This document shows, one piece after another, positions 13,560 through 21,665 of a stretch of DNA of 35,805 bases (its first letter is position 1; every line of letters begins with the position of its first letter). The notes below the pieces were generated by a model. It was not told where the DNA came from and made no database searches. It worked only from the letters and a program-made list of their open reading frames with translations. The position numbers and the translations under genes were made by a program. Source of the stretch: Planctomycetota bacterium (lineage in GTDB: Bacteria > Planctomycetota > UBA1135 > GCA-002686595); the NCBI GenBank assembly GCA_020847695.1, contig JADLBP010000289.1, forward strand, positions 1-35,805, in the 5' to 3' direction.

Positions 13560-15061
13560 ACTCCTCGCACTCCATCGGTTCGACCAATCCCGGCGCGGCG
13601 GCGAAGCCGAGCGCCGGTGGGGAACTCTGGTTCTTCACGCAGGATCACCGCCGGCTCGCGTGGATGTACGCGATCGTGATCGGTCTCTCGCTGGTCGTGG
13701 GCACGGTGCTCGCGGTCGGCCTCGGGCTGCAACCGCTGACCGGGCACGGCACCGCGGCGGACGCGGAGAGCTACCGACGCCTGTACAGCATGCACGGGCT
13801 CGTGATGGTGTTCCTGGTCGCGCTCCCCGCGCTGCCGGGCATCGTCGGCAACTGGCTGCTGCCCGAGCGGCTCGGCGTCGACGAGATGGCGTGGCCGCGG
13901 ATGAATCTGCTCGCTTTCCAGCTGCTGCTGGTCGGCTGCGTGTTCTTCCTGGTCGCGTTCTTCGCGACGCCGCTCGACACCGGTTGGGACTTCGCGCTGC
14001 CGTACGCGTTGAAGAGCAACTCGAGCGTCGCATGGGGCATGCTCGGCATCGTCTTCGTCGCGGCGTCGTTCGCGACCTCGGGCGCGAACATCGTCGCGAC
14101 CGTGATCACCAGCCGCGGCGCCGGACGCTGCTGGTCCGATCTGCCGTTCTTCGCGTGGGCGATGGGCGCGGCGGGGTTGATCCAAGCGATCGTCACGCCG
14201 GTGCTGCTCGCCGCGCTCGCCTTGCTGTTCGCGCAACGCGAAGGAGCGAGCGACGTGTTCGCGTCGAGCGGCGCGGACGTGCGTTTCGACCAGTGGTTCT
14301 GGTTCTGGGCGCACCCGGCGCTCGCCTCGATGCTGCTCGCCGCGATCGCGGTGATCGGGGACGTCGTCGGCGAGCACGGTGACCGGCCGCGCGGTGCTTC
14401 GCGCGCCTCGGTGCTCAGCGTGATGGCGATCACCGTCTTCGCGTTCGCCGGGTGGGGGATCCACGTGCTCGGTCGCACCGATTCGGCGGCGTGCGACGCG
14501 GCGTTCAGCGCGCTCGTGCTCGCCTCGGGTGTGCCGCTGATCGTCCTGATCGTCGATTGGGTGACGACGCTCGAGCGCGGCGAAGCCCGCGCGACGACCG
14601 CGCTCGGTTACGCGGCGACCAGCGTCGTCGCGCTGACCGTCGGCGGAATGGCCGGCGTCTTCCTCGCGGTGCCCGGCACCGGCGCGCACCTGCAGAACAC
14701 GAGCTTCTCGACCGGCGCGCTGCACTTCCTGGTCGTCGGCGGCGTGCTCGGTGCGTTGCTCGCGGGCGTGCACCAGCTCTGGCCGCGCTGGATCGGCGTC
14801 GCCGCGCGCGAAGGCTGGGGCAAGTTCGCGTGCTTCCTCTTCTTCGTCGGCGTCAACCTCGCGTTCGTGCCGCTGTGCGTGCGCGGGTACCTCGGACAGC
14901 CGCGGCGGACGCTCGAAGTCGTCGCCGCGGACGAGCGACTCGGCTGGTACGCGGTGCTCGGTGCCGGGCTGGTCGTCGGCGCGTTGACGCTCGCCGCCTG
15001 GAACCTGGTCGCGACGCTGCTCGATTCGCGCGCGGTGCTCGCGAAGAAGGAGGCGGATTGA
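13556..15061 (+). CDS. Heme-copper oxidase subunit I-like protein lacking the catalytic heme/CuB site
   Basis: A 501-residue, roughly 12-helix protein clearly homologous to COX I: LYSMHGLVMVF, PGIVGNWLLPERLG, MAWPRMNLLAFQLLL, FWFWAHPALASML and TVGGMAGVFLA. Both low-spin heme ligands remain: H80 (bovine H61) and H390 (H378). The oxygen-reducing site does not: heme a3 ligand H376 is A388, CuB ligand H290 is I302, crosslinked Y244 is A257, E242 is A255, K319 is L331, and the Mg-site H368/D369 are Q380/N381. Two CuB-type histidines persist (H253, H303). The alignments around H303 and H390 need no gap, which supports the assignments. GTG 13556 overlaps the coxB-like stop by 4 bases. The protein is probably a membrane b- or a-type cytochrome relay or structural subunit, not an oxidase; this is inference. 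Confidence 0.85.
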   Translation: MNSSHSIGSTNPGAAAKPSAGGELWFFTQDHRRLAWMYAIVIGLSLVVGTVLAVGLGLQPLTGHGTAADAESYRRLYSMHGLVMVFLVALPALPGIVGNWLLPERLGVDEMAWPRMNLLAFQLLLVGCVFFLVAFFATPLDTGWDFALPYALKSNSSVAWGMLGIVFVAASFATSGANIVATVITSRGAGRCWSDLPFFAWAMGAAGLIQAIVTPVLLAALALLFAQREGASDVFASSGADVRFDQWFWFWAHPALASMLLAAIAVIGDVVGEHGDRPRGASRASVLSVMAITVFAFAGWGIHVLGRTDSAACDAAFSALVLASGVPLIVLIVDWVTTLERGEARATTALGYAATSVVALTVGGMAGVFLAVPGTGAHLQNTSFSTGALHFLVVGGVLGALLAGVHQLWPRWIGVAAREGWGKFACFLFFVGVNLAFVPLCVRGYLGQPRRTLEVVAADERLGWYAVLGAGLVVGALTLAAWNLVATLLDSRAVLAKKEAD

Positions 15062-15798
15062 TCCAGAGCTGCTGTTCTCCGGCCGAGACCGCGCCGAGCG
15101 ACCTCGCCCAGCTGTTCGCCTTCGGGCTCTTGATGAGCGCGGGGCACTGCCTGGGCATGTGTGGTCCGCTCGTGTGCGCGGTCTCGATGCCGTCGCAGAA
15201 GGGCAGCCAGCGATGGTCGGCGCTCGCGTGGGCCGGCGTGTACCACGCGGGCCGCGTCGCGAGCTACGCGTTGCTCGGCGGACTGCTCGGCGCGCTCGGC
15301 GGGATGCTGCCGGATCGCACGGCGACCGTCGTGTGGCAAGCGTCGTTGTCGTTCCTCGCCGCCGCGGCGCTGTTCTGGATCGGGCTCGCGCTGTTCGACG
15401 TCTTCCCTCTCGCGTCGCTGCCGTTCGCCGGCCGCGTTTCGCGGTGGTTGATGCAGAAGGTCGGCGGCGCGAAGAGCGGCATCGCCGCGCGCTTCGTCCT
15501 CGGCATGGCCAACGGTCTCTTGCCGTGCGGCCCGGTGTACACCGCCGCGGTCGCGGCGCTCGCATCGGCGAGCCCCGCTCGCGGCGCGATCGCGATGGTC
15601 GTCTTCGGCGCCGGAACGGTACCGGTGCTCGTCGCACTCGCGTTCGGCGTGCGTTGGGTCGGCCAGCGCGTGCGCCTCGGCTTCTATCGCGTCGGCGCGG
15701 CGCTCGCGCTGTTGATGGCTTGCCAGCTCGCGCTGCGCGGTCTCGCAGCGCTCGAGCTCGTCCCGCACGCGCGCTTCCACGAGGTGGTGCTGTGGTGA
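15058..15798 (+). CDS. SafE/TauE-type membrane protein, cytochrome/copper biogenesis type (COG2836)
   Basis: A 246-residue membrane protein with about six helices. The helix-1 motif MSAGHCLGMCGPLV and the later GMANGLLPCGPVYTA (two Cys-containing helices) are the hallmarks of the COG2836 branch of the SafE family, which often sits next to ccoI in cbb3 clusters and is suspected to help copper or thiol delivery. An unusual N-terminal CC (MIQSCCSPAE) adds two Cys. The start chosen is TTG 15058, preceded by AAGGAGG at 15047-15053 and overlapping the coxA-like stop by 4 bases (TTGA). An internal ATG at 15134 would cut off part of helix 1. The gene is followed directly by ccoI. Confidence 0.8.
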   Translation: MIQSCCSPAETAPSDLAQLFAFGLLMSAGHCLGMCGPLVCAVSMPSQKGSQRWSALAWAGVYHAGRVASYALLGGLLGALGGMLPDRTATVVWQASLSFLAAAALFWIGLALFDVFPLASLPFAGRVSRWLMQKVGGAKSGIAARFVLGMANGLLPCGPVYTAAVAALASASPARGAIAMVVFGAGTVPVLVALAFGVRWVGQRVRLGFYRVGAALALLMACQLALRGLAALELVPHARFHEVVLW

Positions 15799-18209
15799 TC
15801 GCCGCCGAACCCGTTCGCGGCCAAGCCGACGACCGCGCGAGGACGCGGCCGCAGGTCTGCTTGCACTGCGGGCTGCCGCTCGGCCGCGCGCGCGACCTCG
15901 GGCCGTTCTGCTGCGCGGGCTGCAAGAACGTGCACGAGCTGCTCCACGCGCAAGGGCTCGAGCGCTTCTACGAGCTGCGAGGCGAAAGCGACGCGCCGCC
16001 GCCCGAGCTCCGGCCGGACACGTTCGCGTGGCTCGATCCGCTGCTCGCGGCGTCGAAGCCCGCGGAGAACGGCACGCAACGGCTGACGCTCGACGTCCAA
16101 GGGGTGCACTGCGCGGCGTGCGTGTGGTTGCTCCAGGAGCTCTGGAACCGCGAGCGCGGCGCGGTCGACCTGCGCGTCAACCCGGCGCTCGGCCGCGCCG
16201 AGTTCCTGTGGAAGCCCGCCGAGCTCGATCTGCGCCACTACCTGCGCGCGGTCGAGCGCTTCGGCTACCGCTTCGGCGCCGCGCGCAAGCGCGACCTCGG
16301 CTCGACGCGCGGACTGGTCGTGCGACTCGGCGTGTGCTTCGCCGCCGCGCTGAACACGATGATCTTCAGCCTCTGCTACTACGTCGGGCTGACGCCGCAG
16401 GACGGCGCGCTCTACGGCGTGCTCGGGCGGTGGAGCTTCGCGCTCGCGACGCTCGCGGTCGCGTTCGGCGGCTCGCTGTTCTTCGTGTCGGCGTGGCGCG
16501 GGCTGCGGCGCGGCGTCGCGCACCTCGATCTGCCGATCGCGGTCGGCATCGCGCTCGGATACGGAGGCTCGGTGTGGGCGTGGCTCGCTCGCGGACCGGA
16601 AGCGTCGTACTTCGACACGATCACGATCTTCGTCGCGTTGATGGTGCTCGGGCGTTGGCTGCAAGAGCGCGTGCTCGAGAAGAATCGGCTCTCGTTGCTC
16701 GCCAGCGACGGCGTCGACGACCTGTACACGCGTCGGCGTCGCAACGACGTGCTCGAGACGATCCCGGCGGCGTCGATCGAGCCCGGCGACGAGCTCTGGA
16801 TCCTCCCCGGCGACCTGGTGCCGGTCGAAGGCACCGTGCTCGGCGAACGCGCGACGATGAGTCTCGATTGGATCACCGGCGAATCGCGGCCGCGCACGTT
16901 CGAGCCCGGCGAGAACGTCCCCGCGGGCTCGTTCCAAGCCGGTGCGACCGCGACGCGCCTCGCCGCCGCCGAAGGCTTCAGCGCCTCGCGCCTCCACTCG
17001 CTGCTCGGCTCGGGCGCGAAGCCGCTAGGCCGTGAGGATCGTCAGGATCGCTGGTGGAGCCGGTTCGCGACCGTGTACGTGCTCGCGGTGCTCGCGCTCG
17101 CGACCGTCGGGTTCGTCTTCTGGCTGCCGCAAGGGCTCGAGCGCGGCATCGAGGTCGCGTTGTCGGTGTTGGTCGTCACCTGCCCGTGCGCGCTCGGGCT
17201 CGCGATGCCGCTCGCGAACGAGCTCGTGCACATGGCGCTGCGACGCCGCGGGATCTTCCTGCGCGAAGCGAGCTTCCTGCGGCGCGCCCTGCGCGTCCGC
17301 CACGTGCTCTTCGACAAGACCGGGACGCTGACGCGCGGCACGCTGCGGCTGACCGAGCGATCGCTCGCCGAGCTCGAAGCGCTCGATCCCGAGTCGCGCG
17401 TGGTGCTCGCGCAAGGCGCGGCGCAGAGCCTGCATCCGGTCAGCCGTTGCATCCACGCGGCGCTCTCGCGTGGCGGGCGGACGCAGCTCGTCCACGGGCT
17501 CGAAGTGCGCGAACTCGCCGGGCGCGGGCTCGAGCTGCGGCTCGGCGCGCGTTCCTGGAAGCTCGGCAACCCGACGTTCGTCGTCGGCGCCGACTCGAAG
17601 CAGGCCGCTCGAACGTTGTTCGCGCGCGACGGCGTCGTACTCGCGAGCCTCGAGGTCGAGGAAGAGCTCAAGTCCGATGCGCGCGAAGAAGTGCGGCGGC
17701 TCGAAGAGGGCGGGCTGCGCGTCCACGTGCTCAGCGGCGACCGCGACGAGCGCGTCACCCGCGTCGCGACCGAGCTCGGCGTCGATCCCGAGCGCGTGCG
17801 CGGTGCGCTCTCGCCCGAGGACAAGGCCCGCTACGTGCGCACGCTCGACATGCGCAACACGTGGATGATCGGCGATGGCATCAACGACGGGCTCGCGTTC
17901 GACGCGGCGTACTGCGCGGCGACCCCCGCGGTCGATCGGCCGAACCTGCCGTCGCGCGCGGACCTCTTCTACCTCGGCGACGGCGTCAGCGCGGTGCGCG
18001 TGACGCTCGCGTGGGCGCGGCGACTCGCATCGGTGCTGCGCGCCAATCTCGTGCTCGCGATCACCTACAACCTGGTGGTGGTCGCGGCGTGCCTCGCCGG
18101 CCAGATCGGACCGATCGCAGCCGCGGTGCTGATGCCGCTGTCGTCGATCGGCTTCCTCACGATGACCACCCTGCGACTGACTCGGAGGACCCAAGCATGG
18201 ACGTCCTGA
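15795..18209 (+). CDS. ccoI: Copper-translocating P-type ATPase for cbb3 assembly (CcoI/FixI type)
   Basis: An 804-residue P1B-type ATPase that exports Cu(I) across the membrane for insertion into the cbb3 oxidase. The N-terminus has the CcoI-specific Cys-rich domain (CLHCGLPLG, FCCAGCKNVHELL), followed by a heavy-metal-associated domain with HCAACVWLL. Catalytic motifs in order are TGES (dephosphorylation), CPC in the metal-binding helix (VVTCPCALGLAMP), DKTGTLT (phosphorylated Asp), HP (LHPVSR) and GDGINDG. GTG 15795 gives a 4-base overlap with the SafE-type gene; an adjacent in-frame GTG at 15792 is equally possible. ccoS overlaps its end by 13 bases. The presence of ccoI immediately before ccoS and ccoN supports the cbb3 role over general copper detoxification. 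Confidence 0.92.
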   Translation: MIAAEPVRGQADDRARTRPQVCLHCGLPLGRARDLGPFCCAGCKNVHELLHAQGLERFYELRGESDAPPPELRPDTFAWLDPLLAASKPAENGTQRLTLDVQGVHCAACVWLLQELWNRERGAVDLRVNPALGRAEFLWKPAELDLRHYLRAVERFGYRFGAARKRDLGSTRGLVVRLGVCFAAALNTMIFSLCYYVGLTPQDGALYGVLGRWSFALATLAVAFGGSLFFVSAWRGLRRGVAHLDLPIAVGIALGYGGSVWAWLARGPEASYFDTITIFVALMVLGRWLQERVLEKNRLSLLASDGVDDLYTRRRRNDVLETIPAASIEPGDELWILPGDLVPVEGTVLGERATMSLDWITGESRPRTFEPGENVPAGSFQAGATATRLAAAEGFSASRLHSLLGSGAKPLGREDRQDRWWSRFATVYVLAVLALATVGFVFWLPQGLERGIEVALSVLVVTCPCALGLAMPLANELVHMALRRRGIFLREASFLRRALRVRHVLFDKTGTLTRGTLRLTERSLAELEALDPESRVVLAQGAAQSLHPVSRCIHAALSRGGRTQLVHGLEVRELAGRGLELRLGARSWKLGNPTFVVGADSKQAARTLFARDGVVLASLEVEEELKSDAREEVRRLEEGGLRVHVLSGDRDERVTRVATELGVDPERVRGALSPEDKARYVRTLDMRNTWMIGDGINDGLAFDAAYCAATPAVDRPNLPSRADLFYLGDGVSAVRVTLAWARRLASVLRANLVLAITYNLVVVAACLAGQIGPIAAAVLMPLSSIGFLTMTTLRLTRRTQAWTS

Positions 18210-18430
18210 TCGTCCTGGTCTTCGTGAGCATCGTGCTCGTCGCAGGCGGGCTCCTCTTGCTCTTCTTCTCGCTCAATCAGCGCGATTTCGAGCACGCGGA
18301 TCGTCTGTCCCTCCTTCCTCTCCTCGACCCCAGTGGGCTCGAACCAAGCGGCATCGCGCACTCCGTCTCCGCCACCGCGGCCGACGAAGCGACGCGCTCC
18401 GCTCCCGATTCCGTCCCTTCGAAACCCTGA
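18197..18430 (+). CDS. ccoS: cbb3 oxidase assembly protein CcoS
   Basis: A 77-residue protein with a single N-terminal transmembrane helix (about residues 3-25) followed by SLNQRDFEHADR, matching the short CcoS pattern of a helix and an acidic 'F-D-D' stretch. CcoS is needed for insertion of the metal and heme cofactors into cbb3 oxidase. The C-terminal ~35 residues are Ser/Ala/Pro-rich and probably disordered, longer than usual. The start at ATG 18197 is supported by GGAGGA at 18184-18189 and overlaps ccoI by 13 bases. ccoNO starts 13 bases after the stop. Confidence 0.82.
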   Translation: MDVLIVLVFVSIVLVAGGLLLLFFSLNQRDFEHADRLSLLPLLDPSGLEPSGIAHSVSATAADEATRSAPDSVPSKP

Positions 18431-18443
18431 GCTCTTCACGATC

Positions 18444-20801
18444 ATGAACGCTTCAACGACCGTTACGCGACGAGTCGAGTACAACGACGCCGTCGTACGG
18501 GCCTTCCTCCTCGCGTCGCTGATCTTCGGCGTGGTGGGACTGCTGCTCGGTGTCATCATCGCGTCGCAGCTCTCGTTCTGGCAGGCGAACCTGGGCCTGC
18601 AGTGGACGACGTTCGGACGCCTGCGCCCGTTGCACACGAACGCGGCGATCTTCGCGTTCGTCGGCAACATGATGTTCGCCGGCATCTACCACTCGATGCA
18701 GAGGCTCCTGCGAACGCGTCTCGGCTCCGATGCGTTGACGTGGGCGCACTTCATCGGGTGGCAGCTGATCATCGTCTGCGCGGCGGTGTCGCTGCCGCTC
18801 GGACTCTCGCAGGGCAAGGAGTACGCCGAGCTCATCTGGCCGATCGACGTGATGGTCGCGGTCGTCTGGGTGATCTTCGCGATCAACTTCTTCCTGACGA
18901 TCGGGAAGCGCAACGAGAAGAACCTCTACGTCGCGATCTGGTTCTACATCGCGACGGTGGTGACCATCCCGGTCCTCTACATCGTCAACAACCTGCAGAT
19001 CCCGACGAGCATCCTGCACAGCTATCCGGTCTTCGGCGGCGTGCAAGACGCGCTCGTCCAGTGGTGGTACGGGCACAACGCGGTGGCGTTCTTCCTGACC
19101 ACGCCGATCCTCGGGATCATGTACTACTACCTGCCGAAGGCGGTCGGTCGGCCTGTGTACAGCTACCGACTCTCGGTGGTGCACTTCTGGTCGCTGGTCT
19201 TCCTCTACATCTGGGCCGGCCCGCACCACTTGCTGAACTCGGCGCTGCCGGAGTGGGCGCAGACGCTCGGCATGGTGTTCAGCGTGATGCTCTGGGCGCC
19301 GTCCTGGGGCGGGATGCTCAATGGTCTGCTGACGTTGCGCGGAGCGTGGAACACGCTGCGCACCGACCCAGTGGTCAAGTTCCTGATCGTCGGCGTGACC
19401 TTCTACGGCATGTCGACGTTCGAGGGACCGCTGCTCTCGATCAAGAGCGTCAACGCGCTCGGCCACTACACCGACTGGATCATCGGTCACGTGCACGGCG
19501 GCGCGCTCGGCTGGAACGCGGGCATGGCGGCGGGCATGTTCTATTGGCTGTTCCCGCGGATGTGGGGCACCAAGCTCTGGTCGACGAAGCTCGCCGACGC
19601 GCACTTCTGGCTGTCGACGTTCGGCATGTTGCTCTACATCGGCGCGATGTGGGTCGCCGGCGTCAACCAGGGACTCTTCTTCCAAGCGCTCGACGCCGAG
19701 GGCTTCCTCAAGAACACCGACTTCGTCGAAGTTCTCAACGGCGGTCAGTTCCTCTATCTGATGCGCCTCATCGGCGGAGTCGCGTTCTTCAGCGGCTACC
19801 TGATGATGGTCGTCAACTTGGTGATGACCGTCCGCGCGGGCACGGCCGTCAACGAGTCGGTCGATGTCCCGGTGCACGAGGAAGGTCCCGCGGCGCCGGT
19901 GCTCGCACTGATCTTCAGCGCGCCGGTGATGCTGACCGTGATCGTCGTCGCGGCTTCGGTCGCGTTCGGCCTCGCCGGGCCGATCACCAGCGCGGTGGTC
20001 GCGGCGATCGGCGCGCTGCTGGTGGTGGTGTGCATGATGTACTACCGCCGCTATCAGGAGCAGAAGGTCCGCTGGCACGCGCTGCTCGAAGGCCGCACGT
20101 TCCTGTTCACGGTGCTCGTCCTGATCGCGATCTTGGTCGGCGGTCTGATCGAGATCGTCCCGACGGTCGTCAACAAGGACTACGGTGCGGTGACCGCGTC
20201 CGCGAACAAGCCCGAGATGGTCGCGACGCCGAGCAAGTACCTGCAAGTCCCGTACACGCCGCTCGAGCTCGAAGGTCGCGACATCTACGTGCGTGAAGGC
20301 TGCTACGTCTGTCACAGCCAGATGGTGCGTCCGTTCCGCCACGAGACGCTGCGCTACGGCGACTACTCGCGCGCGGAGTCGTTCGTCTACGACCACCCGT
20401 ACCAGTGGGGCTCGAAGCGGACCGGTCCCGACCTGCACAGGCTCGCGGGACGTTACCCGAACCTCTGGCACTTCCAGCACATGCGCGATCCGCGCTCGAC
20501 GTCGCCCGGCTCGATCATGCCGGTCTACGCGTGGCTGCACGAGCAGACGGTCGACTTCGCGGCGACGCCGAAGAAGCTCTCCGTGATGCGCACGCTCGGC
20601 GTGCCCTACGAGCAGCAGACGATCGACGACGCGAAGGAGCTCGCGCTCGCCCAGGGCCGGTTGATCGCCGAGGATCTGAAGAAGACCGGCGGCGTCGACA
20701 TCGCGCCCGACAAGGAGATCGTCGCGTTGATCGCGTACCTACAACAACTTGGCCTCTTGCACGAGCCTCCGCCGCTGGCGCAGGCCGTGGAGGTGAAGTG
20801 A
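18444..20801 (+). CDS. ccoNO: cbb3-type cytochrome c oxidase, fused subunits I and II (CcoN-CcoO)
   Basis: A 785-residue fusion of the catalytic subunit CcoN with the mono-heme cytochrome c subunit CcoO. In the CcoN part, the histidine ligands of an active C-family heme-copper oxidase are all visible: RPLHTNAAIF (low-spin heme, H64), WWYGHNAVAFF (CuB), AGPHHLL (CuB pair) and GHVHGGALGW (high-spin and low-spin heme). It thus carries the oxygen-reducing site that the upstream coxA-like protein lacks. The CcoO part starts near residue 540 with a helix, then EGCYVCHSQMVRPF (heme c) and TGPDLHRLAGRYP. The fusion is known in Bacteroidota and Planctomycetota. ATG 18444 follows ccoS by 13 bases without a clear Shine-Dalgarno. 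Confidence 0.95.
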   Translation: MNASTTVTRRVEYNDAVVRAFLLASLIFGVVGLLLGVIIASQLSFWQANLGLQWTTFGRLRPLHTNAAIFAFVGNMMFAGIYHSMQRLLRTRLGSDALTWAHFIGWQLIIVCAAVSLPLGLSQGKEYAELIWPIDVMVAVVWVIFAINFFLTIGKRNEKNLYVAIWFYIATVVTIPVLYIVNNLQIPTSILHSYPVFGGVQDALVQWWYGHNAVAFFLTTPILGIMYYYLPKAVGRPVYSYRLSVVHFWSLVFLYIWAGPHHLLNSALPEWAQTLGMVFSVMLWAPSWGGMLNGLLTLRGAWNTLRTDPVVKFLIVGVTFYGMSTFEGPLLSIKSVNALGHYTDWIIGHVHGGALGWNAGMAAGMFYWLFPRMWGTKLWSTKLADAHFWLSTFGMLLYIGAMWVAGVNQGLFFQALDAEGFLKNTDFVEVLNGGQFLYLMRLIGGVAFFSGYLMMVVNLVMTVRAGTAVNESVDVPVHEEGPAAPVLALIFSAPVMLTVIVVAASVAFGLAGPITSAVVAAIGALLVVVCMMYYRRYQEQKVRWHALLEGRTFLFTVLVLIAILVGGLIEIVPTVVNKDYGAVTASANKPEMVATPSKYLQVPYTPLELEGRDIYVREGCYVCHSQMVRPFRHETLRYGDYSRAESFVYDHPYQWGSKRTGPDLHRLAGRYPNLWHFQHMRDPRSTSPGSIMPVYAWLHEQTVDFAATPKKLSVMRTLGVPYEQQTIDDAKELALAQGRLIAEDLKKTGGVDIAPDKEIVALIAYLQQLGLLHEPPPLAQAVEVK

Positions 20802-20802
20802 C

Positions 20803-21000
20803 GTGTTCCAGGAGTTCTACAAGTCGAGCGAGTGGCTCACGTTGCCGCTGATCGCTCTCGTCTTCTTCTTCCTATTCTTCGTCGCGGTGTTGCTCTGGGT
20901 GGCCTTCGGGATGCGAGACCCGCGTCGGGTCGATCGTCTGTCCGAACTGCCCTTCACCGACCGCGAGAGCGCCACGCATCAGGAGTCGATCCATGGCTGA
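20803..21000 (+). CDS. ccoQ: cbb3 oxidase small membrane subunit CcoQ
   Basis: A 65-residue protein with one very hydrophobic helix (about residues 14-36) and a charged tail (GMRDPRRVDRLSELPF). Size, topology and position between ccoO and ccoP identify it as CcoQ, which stabilises the cbb3 complex. The start is GTG 20803, one base after the ccoNO stop, with GGAGGTGA upstream at about 20789-20796. Its 3' end overlaps ccoP by 8 bases. Confidence 0.8.
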   Translation: MFQEFYKSSEWLTLPLIALVFFFLFFVAVLLWVAFGMRDPRRVDRLSELPFTDRESATHQESIHG

Positions 21001-21637
21001 CCAACACGTAGACGTCACCCTCGATCACAGCTTCGACGGCATCCAGGAGTACGACAACCGCCTGCCGAACTGGTGGCTGTTCACGCTCTATGGCGCGGTC
21101 GTGTTCTCGGTCGGGTACTGGCTCTTCTATCACACGTTCGGCGTGGGCTTCACGCAGGACGAGAGCTACAACCACGAAGTCGAAGTCGCCGCTCAGGAGC
21201 AACTGCAGCGTGAGATGGGCAAGGAAGTGACGGCGGAGTCGCTCTTGCTCATGACCAAAGTGACCGCGCAGACCGATGCCGGCGCGAAGATCTTCCAGCA
21301 GAAGTGCGTTCAATGTCACGGGCCGCAAGCAGCGGGTGACATCGGCCCGAACCTGACCGACGACTTCTGGATCCACGGCCCCGAGCCGCTCCAGATCTAC
21401 AACACCGTGATGAACGGCGTGCAAGACAAGGGCATGCAGGCGTGGAAGGATCAGCTCGGTCCCGTGCGCGTGCGACAAGTCGTTTCTTTCGTACTCACTC
21501 GGAAGGGGTTGAACGTCGCGGGCAAGGCGCCACAAGGGAAGTCGATCGCCGAGTGGGACAAGGAGAACGCGGCTCTGAAGGCTGCGGAACCGAAGCCCGC
21601 GGATGCCGGAACCCCGGCGCCGAAGAGCGGCGGCTGA
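20993..21637 (+). CDS. ccoP: cbb3 oxidase subunit III, mono-heme CcoP
   Basis: A 214-residue membrane-anchored cytochrome c. The N-terminus has the CcoP signature HSFDGIQEYDNRLPNWWLF followed by one helix (about residues 29-46). Only one heme site is present, CVQCH at 105-109, with a Met-containing segment near residue 148 as axial ligand. Canonical proteobacterial CcoP has two CXXCH sites and about 300 residues, so this is the short, mono-heme version. The C-terminal ~30 residues are Ala/Pro/Lys-rich and probably flexible. The start at ATG 20993 overlaps ccoQ by 8 bases. The missing second heme means electrons must enter through one heme here or from a partner such as ActE or the coxB-like cytochrome domain. 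Confidence 0.9.
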   Translation: MADQHVDVTLDHSFDGIQEYDNRLPNWWLFTLYGAVVFSVGYWLFYHTFGVGFTQDESYNHEVEVAAQEQLQREMGKEVTAESLLLMTKVTAQTDAGAKIFQQKCVQCHGPQAAGDIGPNLTDDFWIHGPEPLQIYNTVMNGVQDKGMQAWKDQLGPVRVRQVVSFVLTRKGLNVAGKAPQGKSIAEWDKENAALKAAEPKPADAGTPAPKSGG

Positions 21638-21665
21638 GAGCTCGCGCGCCGGGACGCGCACACCC

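Noticed and set aside
13556-15061. Interpreting the coxA-like gene as an ordinary caa3 oxidase subunit I or as a pseudogene
   Set aside because: The catalytic ligands are absent, which excludes an ordinary oxidase; the full-length frame, retained low-spin heme ligands and coupled translation argue against a pseudogene.
13538-15925. A 795-codon minus-strand frame opposite the coxA-like and SafE-type genes
   Set aside because: Arg-rich shadow; the plus-strand proteins have transmembrane and family motifs.
18453-20540. A 695-codon minus-strand frame opposite ccoNO
   Set aside because: Low-complexity Arg/Asp/His/Val shadow; ccoNO is certain.
21603-21665. Upstream ATG start for ccoG
   Set aside because: It overlaps ccoP by 35 bases, lacks a Shine-Dalgarno and adds an Arg-rich tail not expected in the family; GTG 21666 fits better.
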